Source of the DNA: Xanthobacteraceae bacterium
GTDB taxonomy: Bacteria; Pseudomonadota; Alphaproteobacteria; Rhizobiales; Xanthobacteraceae
DNA: 6,076 bases
Reading direction: 5' to 3'
NCBI GenBank assembly: GCA_030043175.1
Contig: JASHYD010001402.1
Span: 1-6,076, forward strand
The notes under the pieces: model-generated
What the model was told of the DNA's origin: nothing
The model's input: only the letters and a program-made list of their open reading frames with translations
Databases searched by the model: none
Program-made: the position numbers and the translations under genes
Shown here: piece by piece, positions 1 to 5,702 of the stretch
Numbering within the stretch: the stretch's first letter is position 1
Layout of the letters: each line of letters begins with the position of its first letter

Positions 1-1000
1 GCGTGTCGAGCAGCGATTGAATCACCTCGGTGTGCAGCTTGCTGATGTCCGCTTGCAGCCACGCCCGGCCGGTTTCGAGAAAACGGTCCGGCTCACTCGA
101 GTAGTTGTAGCTTGGCGGCAAATCCTGAATGGTTTGATTGGTGAAGGAAGATTCGGGATAGCCGTAATGATGCTCGATCGTCGAAGCGCCTTCGCTAGCG
201 ACGTTCACTGCGTTCATGGGATACACGCCGTCCTGCCCGATGTGCACGGCCACGCCCATCCCGTTCTTCCGCGCCTGATCCGCCAACGCATGAAATACGT
301 CTGGCCATAGCCCGGGCTTTCCCCTCACCTTGATGCCGTCTACGCCCAGCGAGTGCCATTCGTCCACGATCTGTCGCGCGCCCTCCGCATTCGAAAAGCG
401 CGCATCCTCGACCTGTCCCCAAAACGGATACACATACATGCGCGGCGCAACGATCTGGTTCGCGGCGATTTTCTGTTTCTCGGCGACCATTTCTTTCGGA
501 TCGTCGCGCCCAACATTAAAAGTCCGAATCGTCGTTACACCATGTCCGAGATACAGCTTATAAATGTAGTCGGCAGGCACATCTTTGCTGGTGTTGATGT
601 GCGTGTGCACGTCAATCAGGCCCGGCATTACGTACATGCCGTTGCCTTCGATCACGCGGTCCGGCTGCTTCGCTTTGGCCGCGGCAGCTTTTTCGTCCTC
701 AGACCGGCCACGCGCAATCGCGTCCGTCTGGGCAATCCGCTTGATGCGGTTGCCCTCGATGTAGATGTTGACCGGTCCAAACGCCGGCGCCCCCGACCCG
801 TCAATCACCGTCACATCGCGAATCTCCAGCGTCCCATAGGGCCCGCCTTGCTCGGGGTCAATTCCGGCGTTCTGCGCGAAAGCGTTCTGTTGCGCCAGTA
901 GCGCACAAAAGCAAACTGCCGCGTAAACTACCGCCCGCGCCGCCAGCGGCCAGACCGATGCGCCCCCGAGCCCCGCAATGAATTCGCGCCGTCTTCTCAT
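1..1000 (-). CDS. Secreted amidohydrolase, N-terminal 333 residues (runs off left edge)
   Basis: The reading frame is open from ATG at 1000 to the window edge with no stop. It encodes an amidohydrolase-superfamily enzyme of the imidazolonepropionase/prolidase-like type, which hydrolyses C-N or similar bonds using bound metal. The start is supported by GAGG at 1010-1007, six bases upstream; an in-frame ATG at 1006 overlaps that site. A twin-arginine-type leader (RRRREFIAGLGG, residues 2-13) is followed by a second hydrophobic stretch (24-36) ending in AFA before Gln43. The mature part has the family's N-terminal beta region (about 57-90), the metal-binding HTH motif (His132 and His134, in PGLIDVHTHIN), a probable carboxylated-lysine position (Lys224 in DGIKVRG), and further candidate ligands His253 (VAVHIG) and His277 (TIEHHYG). 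The C-terminal metal-binding Asp lies beyond the edge. Family assignment is strong, but the substrate cannot be inferred. Export to the periplasm is likely. Confidence 0.92.
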   Translation of the reverse strand, partial: MRRRREFIAGLGGASVWPLAARAVVYAAVCFCALLAQQNAFAQNAGIDPEQGGPYGTLEIRDVTVIDGSGAPAFGPVNIYIEGNRIKRIAQTDAIARGRSEDEKAAAAKAKQPDRVIEGNGMYVMPGLIDVHTHINTSKDVPADYIYKLYLGHGVTTIRTFNVGRDDPKEMVAEKQKIAANQIVAPRMYVYPFWGQVEDARFSNAEGARQIVDEWHSLGVDGIKVRGKPGLWPDVFHALADQARKNGMGVAVHIGQDGVYPMNAVNVASEGASTIEHHYGYPESSFTNQTIQDLPPSYNYSSEPDRFLETGRAWLQADISKLHTEVIQSLLDT

Positions 1001-1068
1001 CTGCATCCTCAAGGTTCAAAAATTGGGGAGTGGAGTAGTCGCAATTTAGCACGCCCCGGTGGTCTAGT

Positions 1069-1090
1069 CCCGTGACAGAGTCACAACGGG
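1069..1090. repeat. Short hairpin-forming inverted repeat upstream of the amidohydrolase
   Basis: CCCGT (1069-1073) can pair with ACGGG (1086-1090). Alternatively, GTGAC (1072-1076) pairs with GTCAC (1080-1084) around an AGA loop. The element lies about 70 bases upstream of the amidohydrolase start at 1000, in its probable leader or promoter region. There is no T-run, so it is not a typical intrinsic terminator. It could be an operator or chance. Confidence 0.3.
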
Positions 1091-1294
1091 CATTGGTCGT
1101 ACTGATCGGCCGGTGGTGCCTGCGGTGCCTCGCCCTCCTGGCCCCATCGACAGTCTGGCGACCTACGCGGTCGTGCAGCTCAAGACCGCTCGATAGAGGC
1201 CGCCGGCATTGGCCACATGGCCCACGCCGGGCCGCTCCGGCTCGCTTGGTCGCGGCTGTGCGACAATACGATTGCTGAGAGTTGCAGCACATAA

Positions 1295-1311
1295 CGCCGT
1301 GCACGACGGCG
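1295..1311. repeat. 6-bp inverted repeat in the spacer before the small RHH-like gene
   Basis: CGCCGT (1295-1300) and ACGGCG (1306-1311) are perfect reverse complements around the loop GCACG. The rest of the 1001-1379 spacer holds no gene that I can support. Reading frames that cross it on both strands show no recognisable motifs and the minus-strand ones run out of frame through the amidohydrolase. There is no T-tract after the stem. It may belong to the control region of the gene at 1380, but it is short enough to arise by chance in GC-rich DNA. Confidence 0.3.
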
Positions 1312-1334
1312 AGCATTGCTTGCCGACTATGAGC

Positions 1335-1353
1335 TGGTTATTACTGATAACCA
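1335..1353. promoter_or_regulatory. Candidate operator: 7-bp dyad upstream of the RHH-like gene
   Basis: TGGTTAT (1335-1341) and ATAACCA (1347-1353) are perfect reverse complements around TACTG, ending 26 bases before the ATG at 1380. Small ribbon-helix-helix proteins commonly bind such dyads near their own promoters, so autoregulation is plausible. A weak promoter can be proposed with TTGCTT at 1316-1321 and TATTAC at 1339-1344, 17 bases apart, which would put the dyad over the -10 element. The dyad is seen directly; the operator role and the promoter are inference. Confidence 0.4.
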
Positions 1354-1379
1354 TCGCAGCATAATCGGAGAGATCACTC

Positions 1380-1625
1380 ATGCCCCTTACCAATGCCGAG
1401 AAGCAAGCGAGCTGGCGCGAGCGTAATCTGAAAAACGAAAACGGCACCAAGTTGCGCGCTCAGTTCATTTTCGACGCCAGCACCAAGGCGCAGCTCAAGC
1501 GGATCGCCTGTCATAATGGTTGCTCGGTAACGTCTCTCATCAAGGAGTGGGCGGCGAGCGCTGAGCGCCGGATCACTCATCAGCTCTCGGGCAAGGCGCG
1601 AAAGCAATATTACGAGGCCGAATAG
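1380..1625 (+). CDS. Small ribbon-helix-helix-like DNA-binding protein (81 aa)
   Basis: The ATG at 1380 is preceded by GGAGAG at 1367-1372, a well-placed ribosome binding site. The product begins with a TNAEKQASWRERN motif (residues 4-16), an N-terminal signature seen in many small plasmid, phage and island proteins. Next comes a segment that fits the ribbon-helix-helix fold: a strand (about 25-33, LRAQFIFDA), a first helix (34-46, STKAQLKRIACHN) and a second helix (about 49-63, SVTSLIKEWAASAER). The tail (64-81) is basic and polar. Proteins of this shape are usually dimeric DNA binders, often autoregulators or antitoxins. No toxin-like partner is visible next to it. The next 200 bases downstream hold nothing recognisable, and the integrase relic lies beyond them on the other strand. 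The fold is inferred from pattern only. Confidence 0.7.
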   Translation: MPLTNAEKQASWRERNLKNENGTKLRAQFIFDASTKAQLKRIACHNGCSVTSLIKEWAASAERRITHQLSGKARKQYYEAE

Positions 1626-1756
1626 GCGAATCGTCGTCCGCCGCTCAAATTGGACGCGCGGTTTTGCGCCTCCAGCTTGTATGGGGCTTTGTTTGTCAAA
1701 GTGCTGCCCCGCGATCAGGTGGTCGGACGTGCGAGAACCCGAGGGGAGCCTGTCAT

Positions 1757-1784
1757 TGGTTCGCGCGCGATCAAATGCGAACCA
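1757..1784. repeat. 8-bp inverted repeat in a gene-poor stretch
   Basis: TGGTTCGC (1757-1764) and GCGAACCA (1777-1784) are perfect reverse complements separated by 12 bases. The surrounding 1626 to about 1830 stretch is open in several frames on both strands, but I recognise no protein in any of them. The repeat lies beyond the C-terminal end of the minus-strand integrase remnant. It could be a recombination arm site, a hairpin or chance. No T-run follows on either strand. Confidence 0.35.
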
Positions 1785-1829
1785 CCCGATAATTTTGCTG
1801 CGGCAAGAAGCAAGCGGCACAAGCCCATT

Positions 1830-2309
1830 GACTTGCGCTTTTACGAGCTGCGCGGCACCTCGGCAAGACAATACGCCACGCCGCGCCTTACCTTGCCGAA
1901 GGCTTGATCCATCGGCCGTCATAAGACGACCAGGCGAGCCGCAGTAGATCGCCTTCGCGCTGTCGAGTATGCAGGCCGATGAGCAGTGCGCGGCGCATTT
2001 CGAGCGGAACGACCCTCATGAATGCAGCAATGTGCTCGGGCAACCATATGATTTCGGAACGATCATTATGGTAGAGGCACTTGAGCCAAGCAGATGGTTG
2101 GCGACAATTTCCCCGCGATCGGTCGCCCATGTGACCATAGCCGAAATCGCAGACAGACGATTGTCCGCCTTGCGCTCTCTTGACGTTCGTGCGATCGACC
2201 CGCGCCAATCCAGGAATTCCTTTCTGACGTGCGGGTCGTCGAGCGAACTCGACTCCTGCGGCCGGAGCATGCGCCCGCGTATAAGCTGTCGGCTGACGTG
2301 CGGCTCCAC
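1830..2309 (-). pseudogene. Tyrosine recombinase (phage/island integrase) remnant, frameshifted
   Basis: Read on the minus strand, about 2255-2085 encodes a core-binding-like stretch (DPHVRKEFLDWRGS ... SAMVTWATDRGEIVANHL). At about 2084 one base appears to be missing. Restoring a T turns GGC TCA AGT into GGC TTC AAG, so the protein continues in the next frame as GFKCLYHNDRSEIIWLPEH and then into the catalytic domain with HTRQREGDLLRLAWSSYDG, which includes the first catalytic-box Arg. A second shift near 1897 is suggested because LRQGKARRGV, resembling the next integrase segment, follows in another frame while the current frame stops at TAA. The later HxxR box and the nucleophilic Tyr are not found, and the N-terminal arm-binding part upstream of about 2255 is not recognisable. 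The gene is therefore almost certainly dead. It marks a former integrative element. The left limit (1830) is approximate. Confidence 0.75.
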
Positions 2310-2467
2310 GCTGGCGACAGGACAACTTCTGTGATGGCTGGAGTGCGGGATTAAAACTGTGCGTCAGTTTGCTCCAATGCGTTTTGAATTTCACTGAGCT
2401 GTTAGAGGATTGCCCCCGCGCAAGGCAGATGCAACATTTGGGGTTCGCGAATTGGGAAACCTGACCT

Positions 2468-3652
2468 GTGAATGAGATGGATCTCACAGCGCTTGATCTC
2501 GGGCTTCGCGGCGCGGCAAGTGGTTTGTTCCTGATGATGGTGCTTGTGCTGCTGCGGCTTCGGCCCACCAGACACATAATCCTTGGCATTGCGTTGACAG
2601 CCGGGTCCGCGGCTTATGCGGTCGCGACCGCCCCGTTCGTCCCGCAGTCATTGTGGCGGTGGATGCTGCCGATCCTGTGCACGCTACCCGTCATCTTCTG
2701 GCTCTGGGCGCGAACGACATTCGATGACGATTTCATCCTAAAGCGCTGGCATGGCGCCTTGTGGCTGACCGTCCTCGGCATCGGATTCTCCATGTCGTTC
2801 GCCTGGACGAGTTGGCCGGCGCTCGAAAGGAGCGGCGCTAAAACTTTGTCGGTCGTAGCCCTGGTGCTGACGCTCTCCGCCGCAGCACAGACGGTCGAGA
2901 CCTGGCGCGCCGATCTAGTCGCCCGGCGGCGTCGGCTGAGGATCGCCGTCCTTGTGATGAGCCTTCTCTTCATCGCCCTTGACGCCGGATCGAGCCTCAT
3001 CTCGGTCCCCATTACAGAACGGGGCACGCGCGGCAGCCTTGCCGTCGCACTCATCCTGTTTGTGCTGGCGACGTTAGCCGGCTGGAGCCTTTTCGGTGCG
3101 AAAGCAATCGCTTCCGTGATGCCAGCGACGGCGCCAACAGCATCTGGCAAGAGCCGTGGCGAAGCTCAAATTTCAAACCGTGACAGCGATGATCGCGACT
3201 CGATTGTCCCGATTCTGCTGCGCCGCCTAGTCAATCTGATGACCGTGGAGCGCATTTACCGGCAGGAAGGTCTCTCCATAAGCGGGCTGGCAGCTAAGCT
3301 CGACCTGCCAGAATACCGGCTCCGGCAATTGATCAACGAAAGGCTGGGCTATCGCAACTTCAACGCGTTCCTCAACCGCTACCGTATCGACGAGGCGAAG
3401 GCCGCGCTGTCCGACCCGAGCCAACGGGAGGTCCAGGTGCTGACTATCGCATTGGACGCCGGTTTCCAGTCGATCGGACCGTTCAATCGCGCCTTCAAGG
3501 CTGATACCGGTATGACGCCGACCGAATTTCGGCGCCACACAGCCTCGTCCGGTCGCGAGCCGCTGCATCGCGAAGCAACGACAACTTTAAAATCGGCCAA
3601 TCCCGCTGAGAAATCGGCTAGCCGAATTCTGGATCGGGCAAGACGGCATTAG
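2468..3652 (+). CDS. Membrane-anchored AraC-family transcriptional regulator (394 aa)
   Basis: The product has an N-terminal polytopic membrane domain and a C-terminal AraC/XylS DNA-binding domain. Hydrophobic segments lie at about 12-31, 36-56, 65-81, 97-114, 126-142, 156-176 and 189-210, i.e. seven helices. A basic loop (RADLVARRRRLR, 147-158) sits before the sixth. A polar linker (211-245) leads to two helix-turn-helix units: about 268-292 (LSISGLAAKLDLPEYRLRQL) and about 323-345 (QVLTIALDAGFQSIGPFNRAF), the latter followed by the family signature TGMTPTEFRR (347-356). The start is either GTG 2468 or ATG 2477, three codons later; neither has a strong ribosome site. It probably senses a membrane or periplasmic signal and controls adjacent genes. 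The acyltransferase locus 50 bases downstream is the natural target but is broken. The last 25 or so residues look unstructured. Confidence 0.88.
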   Translation: MNEMDLTALDLGLRGAASGLFLMMVLVLLRLRPTRHIILGIALTAGSAAYAVATAPFVPQSLWRWMLPILCTLPVIFWLWARTTFDDDFILKRWHGALWLTVLGIGFSMSFAWTSWPALERSGAKTLSVVALVLTLSAAAQTVETWRADLVARRRRLRIAVLVMSLLFIALDAGSSLISVPITERGTRGSLAVALILFVLATLAGWSLFGAKAIASVMPATAPTASGKSRGEAQISNRDSDDRDSIVPILLRRLVNLMTVERIYRQEGLSISGLAAKLDLPEYRLRQLINERLGYRNFNAFLNRYRIDEAKAALSDPSQREVQVLTIALDAGFQSIGPFNRAFKADTGMTPTEFRRHTASSGREPLHREATTTLKSANPAEKSASRILDRARRH

Positions 3653-3701
3653 CGCAGTCGGGCAGAAAAGTCATGGATTCTCACTCGAATCGAGGACTGC
3701 C

Positions 3702-4023
3702 ATGCCCAGCGTGACCAACGTCCACCCCACTGCAGAACGGCCGCACGCCCTTGACGCGCTCAGGGGTATGCCCGCGGCCATTTCGTTGGCAACCCCGCCG
3801 CCGCTTCCATCGCGTGATCGAGCAGCGAAATGTTGGCCTCGATGCCGTGCGCGCAGCGATTGTGCTACTCGTAGTGTTCCACCATATGGCCATTACCTAC
3901 GGGGCGAACGGCCTCTGGTACCACCGCTAGGTCATGCCGGACGGGGGTCCGGGCTCGAAGCTGCTCACCCTGATGTGCTCGGTTGACCAAGCCTTTTTCA
4001 TGGGTATCAACCAAGTCTTGTGA
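3702..4023 (+). pseudogene. Composite acyltransferase-3 remnant (two gene fragments)
   Basis: A good ribosome site (GAGG, 3692-3695) precedes ATG 3702, which opens an acyltransferase-3 N-terminus with the RPHALDALRG motif (residues 13-22). Homology stops at 3767. In another frame, from about 3814, a second acyltransferase N-terminus begins (RNVGLDAVRAAIVLLVVFHH, then MAITYGANGLWYHR). This is interrupted by TAG at 3928-3930 where such proteins commonly have Glu, continues as VMPDGGPGSKLLTL and CSVDQAFFMG, and stops at TGA 4021-4023. Intact members are usually 350-400 residues, multi-spanning inner-membrane enzymes that transfer acyl groups to envelope sugars. Only first-helix material remains here. 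The junction of two LDALR-type starts suggests deletion between related genes. No function is expected. Confidence 0.78.
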
Positions 4024-4273
4024 GCAATCGGACCCGCCTTATAAGACGCGCGATTAACGGCGTCGGTCTTGCGATTCCGAGCCAACGCTGTTCGATGATC
4101 GTCGGCTCGTCCGGCAACGGGGCGCGATACCGAAGCCAAAGGCCAAGGACCATGAACAGAGGACGTCTCTTGCCGATCCTCCCCAGCCTGCCCTATGGCG
4201 ATCGGCGCTCGCCCGAGTCGCCTGCTCGGCTGGCCGTCGGAAGGTCTGTCCCGGCGTCCGCGAAGGTGACACC
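4024..4273. other. Gap between acyltransferase remnant and membrane-protein gene
   Basis: These 250 bases are open in places on both strands, but no frame continues the acyltransferase or shows a motif that I recognise. It is probably decayed coding DNA left by the event that destroyed the acyltransferase locus. Its end supplies the ribosome site of the next gene. Confidence 0.4.
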
Positions 4274-4801
4274 ATGCCCGGCCCGTTGACCATTCTGCAG
4301 CATTCGCCCTGGTGGATCTATCCCTTGCTTTTGCTTCTCGTGTGGTTCGGCGTGCGGGGCATGCGCCCCCGCAGCTTGCCGATCTGGCGACTTGCGATCG
4401 TCCCCCTGGTCTTCATCGGTTGGGGCATCGTATCGATTCTGTCGCGACCCACGACCTCCGGCGGCTTGATTGCGGACTGGTTGGTATGCGCTGCCGTTGG
4501 CGCCGGCATCGCGTGGTTCAGCACCCGGCGCATGACGGTGGCGATCGACTCCTTGCGCGGGAACGTGACGTTGCAGGGCAGCATCGGACCGCTGGTTCGG
4601 AACTTACTGGTCTTCGCCATGAAATATGCCGTCGGCGTCGCGATGGCCTTGCTGCCGACGCGCCGGGCCGAGATCGCTGTCCTTGACATCGGCGTCTCCG
4701 GCGCCATGGCGGGTTATTTTCTTGGATGGCTTGGCCGTATGATCGGAACTTTACCTCTATGGAAACCTAAAGGTCTGTCTCGTTTATCAGCGTCGCATTG
4801 A
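4274..4801 (+). CDS. DUF6622-type small integral membrane protein (175 aa)
   Basis: ATG 4274 follows GAAGG at 4262-4266 with a seven-base gap. The product opens with ILQHSPWWIYPLLLLLVWFG, a characteristic start of DUF6622 membrane proteins, and continues with RGMRPRSLPIWRLAIVP. Predicted membrane helices lie at about 13-28, 39-57, 65-82, 109-126 and 136-158. A soluble beta-like stretch between the third and fourth helices (RRMTVAIDSLRGNVTLQGS, 85-103) is typical of the family. The biochemical role of the family is not known to me. The gene ends at TGA 4799-4801. The last 15 or so residues (WKPKGLSRLSASH) are hydrophilic. It is in the same direction as the AraC regulator and could once have been in its regulon, but the broken locus between them makes that only an inference. 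Confidence 0.8.
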   Translation: MPGPLTILQHSPWWIYPLLLLLVWFGVRGMRPRSLPIWRLAIVPLVFIGWGIVSILSRPTTSGGLIADWLVCAAVGAGIAWFSTRRMTVAIDSLRGNVTLQGSIGPLVRNLLVFAMKYAVGVAMALLPTRRAEIAVLDIGVSGAMAGYFLGWLGRMIGTLPLWKPKGLSRLSASH

Positions 4802-4883
4802 GTGGCTACCAGCGCACCTACTCTCCGGCGGTCAGGGGGACAATAGCGCGATTTCAGGACGAAACAGGCTCCCGGCGTTGAAG

Positions 4884-4905
4884 GCGCGCGTAGGAGGCCG
4901 CGCGC
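4884..4905 (-). terminator. GC-rich hairpin at the end of the 74-aa gene
   Basis: GCGCGCG (4884-4890) and CGCGCGC (4899-4905) are perfect reverse complements around an 8-base loop. The right arm overlaps the last base of the stop codon (4907-4905) of the minus-strand gene. It could end that transcript, but only TT follows the stem on the minus strand, so an efficient intrinsic terminator is doubtful. Alternating GC is also common by chance here. The preceding stretch 4802-4883 holds nothing I recognise. Confidence 0.3.
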
Positions 4906-5129
4906 TAACTCGAAGCTTCGACCAGCTCTTTTTCCACCCAGTCGCGATCAGCCACTTGCATTGCATAGAGTTGTTCCAACTGATCCAACAGCTCCTTAGC
5001 GGCCGAAGCGTTATGACCGTCACGCTCTCGTTTGGCGACGATCTCACGTTGCAGGACTATAAGTCCCTCGGCTTCGGCAACGTGCCGCGTAGCCTGCGCC
5101 AGAAGGTTCAATATTGCGGTCCGGTCCAT
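4905..5129 (-). CDS. Small charged helical protein, hypothetical (74 aa)
   Basis: ATG at 5129 gives a product starting MDRTAILNLLAQATRHVAEA and ending KELVEASS. The frame stays open upstream to a TTG at 5207, but those residues look unlike the rest, so 5129 is preferred even though the ribosome site (GGACAGAG region) is weak. The protein is almost entirely predicted helix, rich in Ala, Glu, Arg, Leu and Gln, with coiled-coil-like spacing across 7-35 and 43-72 (ASAAKELLDQLEQLYAMQVA). Very similar short proteins with an RHVAEGE-like first helix and a KELLDQ-like second helix are widespread in Bradyrhizobium and relatives as conserved hypotheticals; this is from memory of the family pattern. The function is unknown. 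It diverges from the HTH remnant on the right. Confidence 0.72.
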   Translation of the reverse strand: MDRTAILNLLAQATRHVAEAEGLIVLQREIVAKRERDGHNASAAKELLDQLEQLYAMQVADRDWVEKELVEASS

Positions 5130-5219
5130 GGGCTCTGTCCGGGCAACGCGCAATAGCTTCCCGCCGTTCCCGTCAGGGTATTGCGTGTTATGTTGTTCGG
5201 CCTTCAATCGCGCGCGCTA

Positions 5220-5560
5220 ATGTCGTGGGCTAATGCGCTCTTGAACGAGCAAAAAACGCAGACTTCCGGGCACTACCGGCACAGGTCGGAGCGCAGGGCG
5301 ATAGCCCGGCCGCCAACTCAGCAGGGCTTGAGACCAGCGCCGGCGACGAAATCACCCTCGATGAGGCGGGGCTCTGCCGCGCCGGCGGCGTTGCCAACAG
5401 GCGCCAAAAGGGGGTAGCTGACGGTTTTATCCATGTTGCCATGCAGGACATCGTCGACATTCTCCGTGATCGCGCTGTGAGTTGGTCGACGCTCGGGGAG
5501 ACACTCGCCGTGTCGCGGCAGGCAGCGTGGAAGCGGTTCGGCGCTCCTCTCCAATGCACC
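5220..5560 (+). pseudogene. Helix-turn-helix protein remnant, frame-disrupted and cut by IS110
   Basis: From 5234 one frame reads through without a stop past 5441 and ends in a clear helix-turn-helix: AVSWSTLGETLAVSRQAAWKRFGAPL (about 5474-5551), where WSTLGETLAVSRQAAWKRF is the two-helix core. Upstream in this frame are TLDEAGLCRAGGVANRR and MQDIVDILRD, plausible helices, and third codon positions are GC-rich, but no start codon occurs between the stop at 5231 and ATG 5441. A start at ATG 5220 in a different frame would join it by a -1 shift at the A6 run (5251-5256). Either a frameshift broke the gene or translation begins at 5441, giving only the HTH. After about 5551 the sequence stops resembling this family and becomes IS110 left-end DNA. 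It is likely a dead or truncated regulator. The limits are approximate. Confidence 0.5.
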
Positions 5561-5702
5561 ATCGTATCCGGCGAGGGTCCTCAGCAAGGTTTCAGTCGGC
5601 CCATTATCACTGTCGCCACGGGCTGTCATCGGCCCCGGAGCACGCTTCTTAGAATTCTTATTTACGGGACCCCACGCCGACGACGCAACCGAGGAGGGGG
5701 CA
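5551..5702 (+). ncRNA. Candidate IS110 bridge-RNA region
   Basis: In IS110-group elements such as IS621, the non-coding left end upstream of the transposase encodes a structured bridge RNA whose loops base-pair with target and donor DNA. This stretch of about 150 bases sits in that position and carries no convincing gene. Visible structure includes GAGG (5573-5576) with CCTC (5579-5582), a 7-position stem with one mismatch between GGCCCCG (5631-5637) and CGGGACC (5665-5671), and the palindrome AGAATTCT (5651-5658) inside that loop. The RNA itself is inferred from family knowledge and position only. If the element is of the IS1111 group, the RNA would instead lie after the transposase. Confidence 0.3.

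Noticed and set aside
858..1316. A 152-codon minus-strand reading frame across the amidohydrolase start.
   Set aside because: It overlaps the amidohydrolase signal region in the wrong frame, has no recognisable motif, and is Arg/Ala-rich as expected for a shadow frame.
1806..1871. Plus-strand translation IDLRFYELRGTSAR resembles the second catalytic box (HDLRGTA) of tyrosine recombinases, in the opposite direction to the integrase relic.
   Set aside because: The same bases on the minus strand continue the relic (LRQGKARRGV and following) at the expected spacing. The surrounding plus-strand residues show no integrase pattern, so the match is probably chance.
1888..2589. A 233-codon minus-strand reading frame treated as a single protein.
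   Set aside because: Only its last third (from about 2083) is integrase-like. The earlier part overlaps the true integrase segment in another frame and the start of the AraC gene on the other strand, so it is not one gene.
2614..3568. Long minus-strand frames inside the AraC gene.
   Set aside because: The plus-strand product has clear membrane and AraC domains. The opposite frames are shadows without motifs.
5318..5629. A 103-codon minus-strand frame ending GDFVAGAGLKPC, reminiscent of a common spurious AGAGFEPA-type tail in databases.
   Set aside because: The plus strand carries a clear HTH across this region. The minus frame has no domain, and the tail motif is usually a mis-annotation.
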